A stretch of DNA of 64,000 bases from Phytopythium helicoides (GCA_024867545.1 JANFNE010000026.1:434001-498000), one strand, 5' to 3'; numbered from the stretch's first letter, positions 51,603 through 62,534 are shown. The notes: a model not told the origin generated them from the letters alone. Made by a program: numbers and translations.

Positions 51603-53261
51603 ATGCAGCGCCTCCATGTGCGTCGCGCCGTCGATCACGATCCACTCTGCGGCCGTATAGTTCTCACGCGCGCTGTGTGTGTGTGCAGCTCTGCCTGCGC
51701 TCGACCGCCGCGGCCCGCGTGGCCGCCGTGGACGCGCGCCGCTCGCTCTCGCGCGCGTTCAGCTCGCTGCCGGACCACGAGGTCGTGGGGCTGCCGGCGC
51801 TGTCTCCGGTGCGCAACCTGCTGCTGCTGCTGCGTGTTGGGGGCCGCGACTGACGAGTGCGCGACTGGCAGACCATGGAGGTGGGCACGATCGCGCAGTG
51901 GAACAAGCAGGAGGGCGACGCCATCGCGGCAGGCGACGTCATTTGCCAGGTCGAGACGGACAAGGCCGTCGTCGACTTTGAGGCGCAGGACGACACGATC
52001 CTCGCCAAGATCCTGCGCCCCGCCGGATCGGGAGAGATCAAGGTCGGAGAGCCCATCTTCGTCACGGTCGCAGAGCCCAGCGACGTCGCCGCGTTCAAGG
52101 ACTTCTCGCTAGACGCCGCGCCCGCAGCGGAGCCCGCGGCCCCGGCTGCTGCTCCTGCAGCGGCGGCTCCGGCCCCGGCGGCTCCGGCCCCGGCGGCTCC
52201 GGTGGCCGCGGCTCCGGCGGCGGCTGACGCGTCCGGACGCGTGTTCGCCAGTCCGCTGGCCAAGAAGATCGCGCGCGAGTCGGGCGCCGTGCTGGCGGTC
52301 ATCAACGGCTCGGGCCCGCACGGCCGCATCCTCAAGGCGGACGTCGATGCCGCGCTCGCCAGCGGCCTGGCGCAGCCCCAGGCTGCTGCGGCGGCGGCTC
52401 CTGCTCCGGCTGCCGCTGCCGCTGCACCGGCTGCTGTTGCCGCCCCCACGGCCACGGCCGACTACGTCGACTACCCGATCAGCGTCGAGGCGCAGGCCCT
52501 GGCGGCGCAGCTCGCCCAGCAGAAGCTCGATGTGCCGCACTACCACCTCACGGTGGACCTGACCATCGACAAGCTGCTCGACGCGCGCGCTCGCCTGAAC
52601 GCCGGCCGCGGAGAGGACGAGCAGCTGTCGGTCAACGACTTCATTGTGCGCGCGGCCTCGCTCGCCATGCGCACGGTGCCCGCCGCCAACTCGGTCTGGA
52701 AGGGCACGTACATCCGCCAGTATAACGACGTCAACGTGAACCTGATTGTGTCGACGGCGGCAGGCGGCTCGGTCGCCCCCGTCCTCTCCAAGGTCAACCG
52801 CAAGGGTCTGTCGGAGATCAGCAAGGCCGCGAGCGAGGCTGTCGCCAAGGCCAACGACTCGACGCTCACGGCCGAGGACCTCGCCACGGGTACTTTCACC
52901 ATCAGCAACGTCGGCATGTTTGACGTCAAGTCGCTCGCGGGAATTGTGCGTCCGGAGCAGGGCTGCCTGCTGGGCCTGGGTGCCATCGAGAAGAAGGTCG
53001 TCCCCAACGACGGTATGTTGTGTTGCCGTGTCACGAGCGGTTTCTGATGTCCACGCACACTGCGTGCCGTGTTCACGATGCTGACCCATATTGTGTATGT
53101 CGAACCATCCAGACCCGGACGCGACCCAGATCTACAAGTACGCGCAGGTGATGACTGCCACGCTCGCGTGCGACCACCGCGTGATCGACGGCGCCGTTGG
53201 CGCGCAGTGGCTCGCGGTCTTCAAGGAGCTCGTGGAGGACCCGCTGAAGATGATTTTGTAA
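51603..53261 (+). CDS. Dihydrolipoyl acetyltransferase, E2 of pyruvate dehydrogenase, mitochondrial
   Basis: Exons 51603-51617, 51689-51808, 51872-53012 and 53113-53261 give 474 residues. An Arg/Ala/Ser presequence (STAARVAAVDARRSLSRAFSS) precedes the lipoyl domain, which begins LPDHEVVGLPALSPTMEVGT and carries the lipoylated Lys in VETDKAVVDFE. An Ala/Pro linker leads to the E3/E1-binding peripheral domain (FASPLAKKIARESG...GPHGRILKADV), and a second Ala/Pro linker to the catalytic domain. The last exon has the active-site DHRVIDG. The enzyme transfers acetyl groups to CoA in the mitochondrial matrix. The last 136 or so codons' worth of DNA and the 3' flank are copied at 57130-57714. Confidence 0.93.
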
Positions 53262-53771
53262 TGACCTGCGAGCGATGGTTTCCCGAGCGAACAGTGGTTG
53301 GCGGCGACTGCTAGGCGGTTCCTGCCAGGCGTAAAAAGACAGCAAGGTTTCATCCAACTCGGCGTCACTTGTTTTATCCACCGATCGTGAGAGGAGGTTC
53401 TTTGAGTAATTGTCTGGCTTGTCTTGCAGCTTGAATAGGCCAAGGCTTGCTCATCCATCCATCATTTATTTCTTGAGAGTCTGGAGTATGGTATGGCAGC
53501 TTCATCTGCTGCAGATCTAAATGCTTTGATCACCGTCATGCTGGTCGTCATACATCACCATGCGACACTCATTGAAATCCCACACGTGCATTCGAAAGTA
53601 CTTTTTGCCGTCAGCGATGTGTTGAGGTTGATATTGGAGTGAACTTCGGACTCCGTGCAATTTGTTAGCCTCAACCTTTTTTTTCTGATTAGAGCAATTG
53701 CTGTGTATTTTGCTTAGTGGTTGCCCTTGTAGGGTCTGCCCCTCGAAGCATGAGCGATCACTGATCTCCCG
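53262..53771. other. 3' flanks of E2 and of GST subtype C copy 1
   Basis: No gene. The part up to 53465 is the 3' flank that is duplicated at 57511-57714. The rest is AT-richer non-coding sequence. Confidence 0.5.
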
Positions 53772-54719
53772 TTAGTGCTTGGCGAATTCGGTCTTGAACT
53801 TGGCCATCGGCGCTAGAATTTCGTCGTGGAACGGCACGCTCTGTCGTCCATGCAAAGACTCGTTAGCCAGCAGCAAGTTCCTGTGGCGGACCAATCCGCG
53901 AACATTGAAAATTTCTCCAATCACCTTCATGCGCTTGAGCCACGCGGCGCAATGAGGGTAGTCACGCTCGACATTCTCGAGCATACCCATGAGTTCGAGC
54001 TGCACGACCTCGTTGTAGCATGACAAGTCGGCAATAGTCGGGTCCGTTTTGCTCGCGAGGTACAGGTTGTCGTTGCCCAGCCAGTACTCGAGGATGCTGA
54101 AGATCCCCTTGATGGCCTCGTCCTTCTTCTTGAGATTGTCCTCGTCGCTTGGGCCTCCACGACCCAGACTCACCTTGAGCTGGCTGAAGCAGATCTCGGA
54201 GCTGGGACGCACGTTATGGTGGTGCCAGTTCGCGTACTCGTTGATCTGCGGTTGGACAGTTCGAAGTCAGTTTTCTGCTGCTGCGCTACCACTCTACAAG
54301 AAACGCACGCGAGCGCGGATCTTGAGGTCCTTGGGGCACCACTGGTCCCACCCATGCTTGTCCGACAGGTAGATCATGATGGCGTGGCTGTTGTGGCACC
54401 TTGATCAATAGGGCATCGACTACGTTGAATTAAAGGTGGCCCCAACAAACCTCTCGGTGAGCACAAAGTCTCCGTCCTTGAGCACGGGGATCTTGCCGAT
54501 TGGACTCATGGCCAGAAACTCGGGCGTGCGCGTCTCGCCCTTCCCAAGGTTAATCAGCTTGTAGTCGATCGGGAGCTCATGCAGCTTGCACAGCCACTGC
54601 ACTGCATTTGTCGTGGCGCGTCATTCCTTCACTTTTAACGAGCGTAGATTCCGACGTGAAAACAACTCACCAGCACGGGACGGCTCGCTGATGGGGCTTG
54701 CGAACAACTGCTCCGCCAT
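53772..54719 (-). CDS. Glutathione S-transferase, theta-like, subtype C copy 1
   Basis: Five exons (54719-54671, 54601-54451, 54387-54309, 54245-53925, 53840-53772) sum to 669 nt and 222 residues. It starts MAEQLFASPISEPSRAVQW; SEPSR holds the theta-type Ser. Other landmarks are SPIGKIPVL, LTERSHAIMIYLSDKHGWDQW and DPTIADLSCYNEVVQLE. The first intron matches subtype B. The second (after LTER, phase 2, 200 nt into the coding sequence) and the last (before PFHDE) match subtype A. A KKKDEAIKGIF helix is typical of theta GSTs. Probably cytosolic; conjugation of electrophiles. Confidence 0.9.
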
Positions 54720-55921
54720 TGTAGTGTTTTGGCTCGATCTGCTAGCTTCGTGGCAAATTGAAAATGAGCACGAGGAAGTTCCCACCAGGACGGGGAGCGT
54801 CAACCTCCTCCCAGAATGGCAGCTGTGATCACGAACACCGTGACACATCCCGGTTGAACTCATTAGTCTACGAATCGAAGTTGAAGTGGACTGCACCAGT
54901 CATCTATGATGACATCGCTTGCAGCAAACGATGACCAGCGGTTTGTAGTAGCAGGACTACCGCGCGTGAACGTCGGTGCGGTACGTCAGTGACGTCATAA
55001 TCGGGCATCCCATCGCGATGAGTCCGCTGACGATAGCACAACGTGAGCAACATCTAGGATTCGTTGATGACAGGTTGCAGACCAAGGAGGCAGTGGCAGA
55101 GTATTGGTGCACATTGACAAGGTGATTCTCAAGTAAGCCTACGGCAAGTTCCAATACCACCAGCACTAGGGCGAACTTTGGGTGTCTTCAGCACCTGGAG
55201 GAAGCAGAGTTGAAAGGGAAAGGTGTGGATGTCGAGGCGTTGCTTTGGAGTTTACGGACTCCCGGATATTCAAGGACTGATCGTGCACACCATCACCGAT
55301 TTGTGCCTTCTCTGTTTACCAGAGTCACCGTCCTAGTGACAGTCAGGGAATATGAGCACGTTACTGGTGACCACGAGGTCGCAGATCCTGCACTCATCGG
55401 CCGCCGTGAGTGCACAATAGCTTGTCGACCAATGTGTTGGGGCTGCTCTCCATGGCCTCCTTGAACGACGCGAAACGCACGTCTCGCGGACGTCGAGATA
55501 CCAGTCAACTGAAGTCTGTACCCAGCAGCTCGTCCATGAACCGCATGGTTGTGACAGCATGTGAGCAATCGCGGTCCGACAGTTACTGTCCCGATTATCG
55601 GCCTCACAAATCTACACCTCCATTAGTGCACTGTGTTACAAGGCAGCGAAGGAACTCTCATCACCCGCATAACACGCTTTTTTCTAGATGGCTTACAACC
55701 TTCGTACGGTCATTCACTGGTCAAGGGCGCGAAAGCTTTTCAAACTCTGGCACTGCTCCTATAGTATTATCTGAATAGGTTTGTGTGCTTAGCCATGATG
55801 CTGGTTCCTCTGAAACAGATCGCAGTGATGGATTATCATTGCAGCATCAAGTCGCAGTGCACATAAGGGCTGGAATATGCAGTGTGGCTCGAAGCTAATG
55901 CAGTTACCAGCTGTCGCACGA
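54720..55921. other. Spacer of about 1.2 kb between subtype C GSTs
   Basis: The first 180 bp or so (to about 54900) is the 5' flank of GST C1 and matches the 5' flank of GST C2 (about 56910-57075). Between about 55290 and 55560 the minus strand has two shifted open frames (MRFMDELLGTDFS, then VRFASFKEAMESSPNTLVDKLLC) split by a stop and a frame change. These could be a decayed gene. No family recognised. Confidence 0.4.
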
Positions 55922-56902
55922 TCAAAGCTTGGACGACGCGAGCTTGAACTTCTTGAAGAACTTGACCATGGGCGCCAGCATCTCGTCGTGGAGCGGCACC
56001 TCCTGTTGCCCGAGAAAGAAATGTCAGTCGTTTCAGGTTGAGGGGGGAATCACAAGCCATAACCTCCAAAATCAACAAGTCATCTCTAACCTTCATGCGC
56101 TTCAGCCACGCAGCGCAGCGAGGGAAGTCGCGCTCGACGTTCTCGAGCAGACCCATCACCTCCAGCTGCACAACCTCGTTGTAGCACGACAGGTCGGCAA
56201 TGGTCGGGTGCGTATCGCTCACGAGGTACAGGTTACCGTGACGCAGCCAGAACTCGAGAATGCTGAAGATGCCATTGATGACCTCGTCCTTCTTCTTCAG
56301 CATGTTCTCGGCACCGCGGCTGCCACGACCGATGTTGATCATGAGCTGGTTGAAGAAGATCTCAGAACTGCGGCGCGCGTTGTGGTGATGCCAGTTCGTG
56401 TACTCGTTGATCTGCGGTCGAACAGTTCGCTGTCAGTTTGGTTTTGGGCCTCATGACATGCAAAGCCGCCGCCAGTGACGCACGCGAGCGCGGATCTTGA
56501 GGTCCTTGGGGCACCACTGGTCCCACCCATGCTTGTCCGACAGGTAGATCATGATGGCGTGGCTGTGCAGTAGTATCACCTCCATCAGCAAGACTCCAAC
56601 AGAGACGTTCGCACTCTGACGACGCCAACACACCTCTCAGTGAGCACAAAGTCTCCGTCCTTGAGCACGGGGATCTTGCCGATGGGGCTCATGGCCAGGA
56701 ACTCGGGCGTGCGCGACTCGCTCTTCATCACGTCCGTGTACTTGTAGTCGATCGGGTACTCATGCAGCTTGCACAGCCAGTGCACTTCGTATGACTTGGT
56801 ATGTCATTCCTTCATTTTCAAACAGTGGAGATTCCAACGTGAATACAACTTACCAGCGCGCGCCGGGGGGCTGATGGGACTTGCCAACAACTTCTCCACC
56901 AT
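55922..56902 (-). CDS. Glutathione S-transferase, theta-like, subtype C copy 2
   Basis: Same five-exon architecture as copy 1. It starts MVEKLLASPISPPARAVHW and ends FKKFKLASSKL. In the catalytic region SPPAR replaces SEPSR, so the second Ser of the motif is lost. The first Ser, in ASPIS, remains as the likely thiol-activating residue. INEYTNWHHHNARRSSEIFFNQL and DTHPTIADLSCYNEV are conserved. Tandem orientation with copy 1, about 1.2 kb away. The divergence between the two looks greater than in the NTF2-like family, so this duplication is older. Confidence 0.88.
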
Positions 56903-57108
56903 TGCAGTCTTTTGGCTCGATCTGGAGAGTTCGTGACGAATTGAAAATGAAAACGAGGAAATCCCCCACACCAGAGCAGGGAGCGTCAACCCCACCAAGG
57001 ATAACAGCTGTGATCACGAACCGTGACTTAACACTGTTGAATTCATTTGTCTACGAATCCAAGTTGAAGTGGCGTGGCGTAGTACCCACGATGCAGGACA
57101 TCGCCAGT

Positions 57109-57149
57109 GGTGAAAGTACCTGTGGCGATTCGCCACGGGTACTTTCACC
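57109..57149. repeat. 41-bp fold-back palindrome at the duplicated E2 junction
   Basis: GGTGAAAGTACC at 57109-57120 pairs with GGTACTTTCACC at 57138-57149. The inner TGGCGA/TCGCCA also pairs about a centre at 57129, with one mismatch pair. The right half is genuine E2 exon sequence (as at 52881-52900); the left half is its reverse complement and is absent from the parent gene. Confidence 0.92.
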
Positions 57150-57714
57150 ATCAGCAACGTCGGCATGTTTGACGTCAAGTCGCTCGCGGGAATTGTGCGT
57201 CCGGAGCAGGGCTGCCTGCTGGGCCTGGGTGCCATCGAGAAGAAGGTCGTCCCCAACGACGGTATGTTGTGTTGCCGTGTCACGAGCGGTTTCTGATGTC
57301 CACGCACACTGCGTGCCGTGTTCACGATGCTGACCCATATTGTGTATGTCGAACCATCCAGACCCGGACGCGACCCAGATCTACAAGTACGCGCAGGTGA
57401 TGACTGCCACGCTCGCGTGCGACCACCGCGTGATCGACGGCGCCGTTGGCGCGCAGTGGCTCGCGGTCTTCAAGGAGCTCGTGGAGGACCCGCTGAAGAT
57501 GATTTTGTAATGACCTGCGAGCGATGGTTTCCCGAGCGAACAGTGGTTGGCGGCGACTGCTAGGCGGTTCCTGCCAGGCGTAAAAAGACAGCAAGGTTTC
57601 ATCCAACTCGGCGTCACTTGTTTTATCCACCGATCGTGAGAGGAGGTTCTTTGAGTAATTGTCTGGCTTGTCTTGCAGCTTGAATAGGCCAAGGCTTGCT
57701 CATCCATCCATCAT
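57130..57714 (+). pseudogene. Truncated copy of the E2 3' end
   Basis: Corresponds to 52881-53465 with a constant offset of 4,249 bp: the end of exon 3, the intact intron, the last exon with DHRVIDG and the stop, and 200 bp of 3' flank. By eye the two are the same. It lacks the presequence, lipoyl, binding and most of the catalytic domain, and no start or promoter is joined to it. It is therefore a recent non-functional fragment. Confidence 0.92.
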
Positions 57715-58557
57715 CCCTGTGGAGTGGCTTTATCTCCTTAGGATCTCAAGGTCATGATGTTCGTCACTCTACGCTATCAACTAGCGACAGGTTGCCGATC
57801 GTCCTCTCGAAAGCATCATTCGACGTGAACGATGCGTCGTTGATGATGGGATGGCGAATGGGAGAGAGCAGAGCCCGTTTTGTTAGTTGTAGGCTCTCTA
57901 ACCAACTAAAAGTAGGGAAAGTCAGATGTGTGTTTGCGGGGGTCACTAGGTGTTCTGTTTGATTCACCTCGGTCCTGTGCGAGTTTCCTGACTGGACACT
58001 GGTCGGCTTTGACATCGCCCTTGACGGTTGTGCATCGACCTCAGGCATGTGCGGGATGTGTCTGTTGCAGAGGATCTACGCCACCAGGAAGCTTCTCCTA
58101 GCAGCTCGGAACGATCTCTGTGAGCAGAGTGAGCCTCTTCATGATACCACGTTGGTCCCACCTGGAACACCTCACGCTGCTTCTTGACGGTCTTGGCCCC
58201 ATCTGGCCGCCCCAAAGAAACAACTCACGCTCTTTCTCGACGGCCCACGGTCTCCACCCGCTCGCTCCTTCACTGGTCGCATCAAAGATTGGGAGCGCAT
58301 CCAAGATGAGCAAGGAGGCCCGTGATCAGGACCATCATTCTAGATGAAGGGCTGTTGGATGATCCAACAGCCCTTCATCTAGAATGATGGTCCTGATCAC
58401 GGGCCTCCTTGCTCATTGCGCTCGTGGTCGGTACAACACCACATGACCTCGATTGCGAGTCCCGCAATCACGCGGGCCAGTCGCGGGGCATGATGTGTGA
58501 GCGTCCCGAGGCGACGAGAGCGACCTCATTCGCCGACTTGCGGCCGAGCGAGCAGCC
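57715..58557. other. Promoter-side region of ABCB transporter 2
   Basis: No gene supported. It holds the 111-bp hairpin (separate entry) and unremarkable sequence. The frame at 58098-58313 (-) has no motif. Confidence 0.45.
58306..58416. repeat. Perfect 111-bp palindrome (54-bp arms, 3-bp loop)
   Basis: Arms 58306-58359 and 58363-58416 are exact reverse complements around the loop TGA at 58360-58362. The arms end ATGAGCAAGGAGGCC / GGCCTCCTTGCTCAT, and pairing stops at 58305/58417. It lies 142 bp before the ATG of ABCB transporter 2 and 1.2 kb after the E2 fold-back junction. Confidence 0.97.
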
Positions 58558-61500
58558 ATGCTCTCTCCCCGGTCTCCCGTTGACTTCAAGCGCGTCGAGA
58601 CGCCGAGAAATGACGAGGTCAAGGCCCAGGAGACAGCCGAGCCAGAGACTTCCATCTCCTTTTTCACGCTGTTCCGGTATGCGGACCGCACGGACTACAT
58701 GCTCATGGCTGCGGGAGGAGTAGCAGCCGCAGTCATCGGCGTCTCGCTGTCCCTAGAGCTCGTACTGTTTGGCGACGCACTCAATGGACTCAGCACGTCG
58801 AGCGAGTCCATCTCGAGCCAAGTGAGACCGACCGTGGTCAAATACGCGCTCTTCGGCGTACTCGTGCTCGTCGCGGGGTTTGTGCAGATGACCTGCTGGT
58901 CCCTGGCCGGTGCTCGCCAAGTCAAGCGCATTCGAAGCGCCTACGCCCATGCCATTTTGACCAAGGAAATCGCGTGGTTCGACATGAACGAACCCATGGA
59001 GCTGAATGCGCGCGCGGCGGGAGCGCTTGTGACCATCCAGGATGCTATTGGCAGTCGCATGGGCGACTCGATCCGGTACACCGCGCTTATCATTTCAGGA
59101 CTGATTATCGGTCTCGTCAAGGGCTGGCAATTGGCGCTCGTCATGCTCGCCTTCATGCCCTTTATTGCTCTCAGCATGTACTTTTCGTCGGCTGCACTCA
59201 GCAAAGCGACCAAGGTCAACGTTGAGGCACAAGGAGCGGCTGGTGCCGTGGCACAGGAGGCACTCTCGAACATCCGCACGGTTCACATGTTCAACGGAAT
59301 TCAGCACACCCTCGAGAAGTTTGACAAAGTTCTTGACAAACTTACCAAGTCTGGAATTATGAAGGCGCTCGCTGCTGGGTGGGGGAACGGTGCAGTCTAC
59401 TTCTGCATGCCGTGCGTATACGCTGGTGGCTTGTACTTTGGTGCGTGGAAGATTTCAAGTGATCTCCTTGACGGACACGATGTAGAGTGCACGTTCAATG
59501 GTGGTGACAAGTCATGTTACGATGGTGGACAGATTATCACGGTTTTCTTTTCGATCGTGATGGCTGGTTTCACTATTGGCATGGCGGGACCATGCATCCA
59601 GGCAGTTTTTTCCGCTCGCGCAGCCGCTGCAAGCATTTTCAGCACTATCGATCGTGAATCACTGATTGATCCCACTTCATCGGCTGGTAAGACGCTTGAC
59701 CACATCGAAGGAGCCATCGAAATCCGAGATGTCACGTTCGCTTACCCATCTCGACCGGATGTGATGGTATGCAAGAAGTACTCGTTGATCATCCAACCGG
59801 GAGAAACCGTTGCGCTCGTCGGACCAAGTGGAAGCGGCAAGAGCACCATCGTTGGATTGCTCGAGAGATTTTACGACCCACTTGCTGGGTTGGTTCTTCT
59901 TGATGGCCACAACATCAGTGATCTTAATGTCAACTGGCTTCGCCAGCAAATCGCGCTGGTCGGCCAAGAACCGGCGCTGTTTGCAATGTCGATCATGGAC
60001 AACATCCGTCATGGTCGGCCTGGAGCTACCGACGACGAGGTGATTGAGGCTGCCAAGATGGCGAACGCGTACGATTTCATTATGGACTTCCCAGACAAGT
60101 TCGACACTCCTGTTGGAGAGCGTGGCGCGCAGCTTTCGGGTGGGCAGAAGCAGCGCATTGCAATCGCGCGAGCCATTATCAAGAACCCGCGTATTCTGCT
60201 TCTGGATGAGGCTACGAGTGCGCTGGACACGCAAAGTGAGCTCATTGTTCAGCGATCGTTGGACAAGCTCCTTGCCTCTAGCACGCAGAGAACGACAATT
60301 CTTGTTGCGCACCGACTGTCGACAGTTCGGAATGCGACTCGTATCGCGGTGCACCACGAAGGTTCTATCGTTGAGCTTGGACCTCACGATGAGCTCATGA
60401 AAATCCCTAATGGTCATTACCAGACCCTTGTGAACGCTCAAAACCGTGCTCAGGATACTGAGGCAGGCACGACTGGCATGTCGAATCCTGGTGAATCCCT
60501 AGAGGCTGCCGAGACTTCAATCCCCGTCGATTCGTGCCAGTCATCGAAACGGTTGTCATCGCGCCACTCAAAAGTGGAAGTGAAGGAAGGTCACTCGAGC
60601 ACGACCTCAGATGATGAATCAGATGACGGCGATGACCGGGCGCCGAAGCACAAGGTTCCCGTCGGCCGTCTGTGGAAGATGACTCTTATCGAGTGGAAGT
60701 TTGTTCTTGTTGGCTTCATCAGCAGCTTGATCACCGGCGCTGCGTACCCTGTTGTGGGTTTGGTTTTTGGTCAGATCATGGCCTTGCTCTTTCGATATGA
60801 CTACACTTCATCGGAGATGATGTCTCGCGCTAGCACATGGGCTGTGCGATGCTTCCTGCTTGGCGTTTTGTTTGGCGTCACTCTGACAACCCAGCACTAC
60901 AGTTTTGGAGTTACATCTCAGCGTTTAATCGCGAGAGTGCGCCGCTCGACGTTTGCGGCCATGCTTCGACAAGAAATCGCATGGTTTGATCTTCCTCAGC
61001 ACGCGTCTGGAGCCCTTGTCGGTCGTATCACGTCTGACACGGATGTGCTGCAGACGGTCACATCGGACGTGCTCAACCAGCAACTTACTAGCGGTGTGAC
61101 TATGGTGGTTGCCCTTCTCATCAGCTTCTTCTACAGCTGGCAGTTGACGCTTGGTGCCATCGCAACGCTGCCCTTCATGATTTTCAACGGGTACATTGAG
61201 GGTCAGCAGATGGAAGGGTCTTTCAACAGTAAGAAGCTCAACGATGCTGATGCCAAGGCTGATGCAATCTTGAGCGAGGCAATCAGCTCAATCCGCACGA
61301 CGGCTTCATTTGGAATGGAAACGAGCGTGAGTAACATCTACGCCGAGCTGCTCGATACGTCGAACCGCGCAGACGTGCGAGTCGGTATTATCACGGGAAT
61401 ATCGTACGGCGCTGCGCAAGCAATTCTGTTCTGGACGACGGCTTTTGTCTTCTGGTTGGGAGGCGTCATGATGACAAAGGGCGAGCTTAGTTTCACCGAT

Positions 61501-62424
61501 TTCAACGTGGTCCAGTCGGTAGTCATGATGGCATCTTGGTCCCTTGCGTCGACATCCCAGAACAAGACCGGCAAGTCCAAGGTGGCAAAGGCAGCTCACT
61601 TTTTGTTTTCTACGATCGATCGTGTGCCTCCGATCGATGCGACATCAACCGCTGGTCTCAAGCTCGACGCACTTCGCGGCGACTTGGTGTTCGAGAACGT
61701 CTCATTCGCGTACCCAACACGTCCAGACAAGCAAGTCTACTCTCGCTACAACCTCACTATCAAGAGCGGACAAACTGTCGCTCTCGTCGGCGCTAGCGGA
61801 AGTGGTAAAAGCACGGCGATTTCTCTTCTCGAGCGGTTTTACGACCCGAATGCCGGCCGTGTAACTCTTGACGGTGTTGACCTTCGAGAGCTCAACCTTC
61901 CTTGGGTTCGTGATCGCATCTCTCTCGTCAGTCAGGAACCAGTGTTGTTCTCAGGTACCATCGGTGAGAACATCGCGATGGGAAAACCCGGAGCCACGCG
62001 CGAAGAAGTCATTGAAGCGGCGAAACAAGCTAACGCATACGACTTTATCAGCAACTTTCCTGATGGCCTCGACACGCAAGTGGGAGATCGTGGTGCTCAA
62101 GTCTCGGGAGGACAGAAGCAACGCATTGCCATTGCACGAGCCATTCTACGTGACCCGGATGTGCTGTTGTTGGATGAGGCGACAAGTGCCCTGGACAACG
62201 AGAGTGAGCGTGTGGTGCAGGCGTCACTGGACTCTTTGATGGCGGCCAAGAAGCGCACGACGGTGGTGGTGGCGCATCGGTTGTCAACGATCCAGCGTGC
62301 AGACTTGATCTGCGTGACGCAGGATGGAGTGATTGTGGAGCAGGGCACGCATGCAGAGCTAATGCGTCTATCCGACGGCTTGTATCGCTCGCTTGTCGCC
62401 AATCAACTTCAAGCCGCGCACTAG
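58558..62424 (+). CDS. ABCB (P-glycoprotein/MDR type) full transporter 2
   Basis: Single exon, 1,288 residues, TMD-NBD-TMD-NBD. NBD1: GPSGSGKST, LSGGQKQRIAIARAI, ILLLDEATSALD, AHRLSTV. NBD2: GASGSGKST, VSGGQKQRIAIARAI, LLLDEATSALD, AHRLST. The linker between halves is acidic and Ser-rich (TTSDDESDDGDD), a likely phosphorylation region, and is longer than in transporter 1. TMDs and NBD1 differ clearly from transporter 1. From 61679 on, the second NBD is nearly the same at DNA level up to the last few codons. It is convergent with a subtype B GST 110 bp downstream. Expected role: ATP-driven export of hydrophobic compounds or conjugates. Confidence 0.94.
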   Translation: MLSPRSPVDFKRVETPRNDEVKAQETAEPETSISFFTLFRYADRTDYMLMAAGGVAAAVIGVSLSLELVLFGDALNGLSTSSESISSQVRPTVVKYALFGVLVLVAGFVQMTCWSLAGARQVKRIRSAYAHAILTKEIAWFDMNEPMELNARAAGALVTIQDAIGSRMGDSIRYTALIISGLIIGLVKGWQLALVMLAFMPFIALSMYFSSAALSKATKVNVEAQGAAGAVAQEALSNIRTVHMFNGIQHTLEKFDKVLDKLTKSGIMKALAAGWGNGAVYFCMPCVYAGGLYFGAWKISSDLLDGHDVECTFNGGDKSCYDGGQIITVFFSIVMAGFTIGMAGPCIQAVFSARAAAASIFSTIDRESLIDPTSSAGKTLDHIEGAIEIRDVTFAYPSRPDVMVCKKYSLIIQPGETVALVGPSGSGKSTIVGLLERFYDPLAGLVLLDGHNISDLNVNWLRQQIALVGQEPALFAMSIMDNIRHGRPGATDDEVIEAAKMANAYDFIMDFPDKFDTPVGERGAQLSGGQKQRIAIARAIIKNPRILLLDEATSALDTQSELIVQRSLDKLLASSTQRTTILVAHRLSTVRNATRIAVHHEGSIVELGPHDELMKIPNGHYQTLVNAQNRAQDTEAGTTGMSNPGESLEAAETSIPVDSCQSSKRLSSRHSKVEVKEGHSSTTSDDESDDGDDRAPKHKVPVGRLWKMTLIEWKFVLVGFISSLITGAAYPVVGLVFGQIMALLFRYDYTSSEMMSRASTWAVRCFLLGVLFGVTLTTQHYSFGVTSQRLIARVRRSTFAAMLRQEIAWFDLPQHASGALVGRITSDTDVLQTVTSDVLNQQLTSGVTMVVALLISFFYSWQLTLGAIATLPFMIFNGYIEGQQMEGSFNSKKLNDADAKADAILSEAISSIRTTASFGMETSVSNIYAELLDTSNRADVRVGIITGISYGAAQAILFWTTAFVFWLGGVMMTKGELSFTDFNVVQSVVMMASWSLASTSQNKTGKSKVAKAAHFLFSTIDRVPPIDATSTAGLKLDALRGDLVFENVSFAYPTRPDKQVYSRYNLTIKSGQTVALVGASGSGKSTAISLLERFYDPNAGRVTLDGVDLRELNLPWVRDRISLVSQEPVLFSGTIGENIAMGKPGATREEVIEAAKQANAYDFISNFPDGLDTQVGDRGAQVSGGQKQRIAIARAILRDPDVLLLDEATSALDNESERVVQASLDSLMAAKKRTTVVVAHRLSTIQRADLICVTQDGVIVEQGTHAELMRLSDGLYRSLVANQLQAAH

Positions 62425-62534
62425 ATGCCGATTCATTTATCGTAACGATTTCAACAATTGAAATAGCTCATTTCAAGCTGTTACGGTAGTCGTCAACATT
62501 GCGTAGGACATGCTGCTGATCACGCTGCAGCAGT

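Noticed and set aside
52109..53089. 326-codon minus-strand frame
   Set aside because: Antisense of the Ala/Pro linkers and catalytic domain of E2; repetitive Arg/Gly composition.
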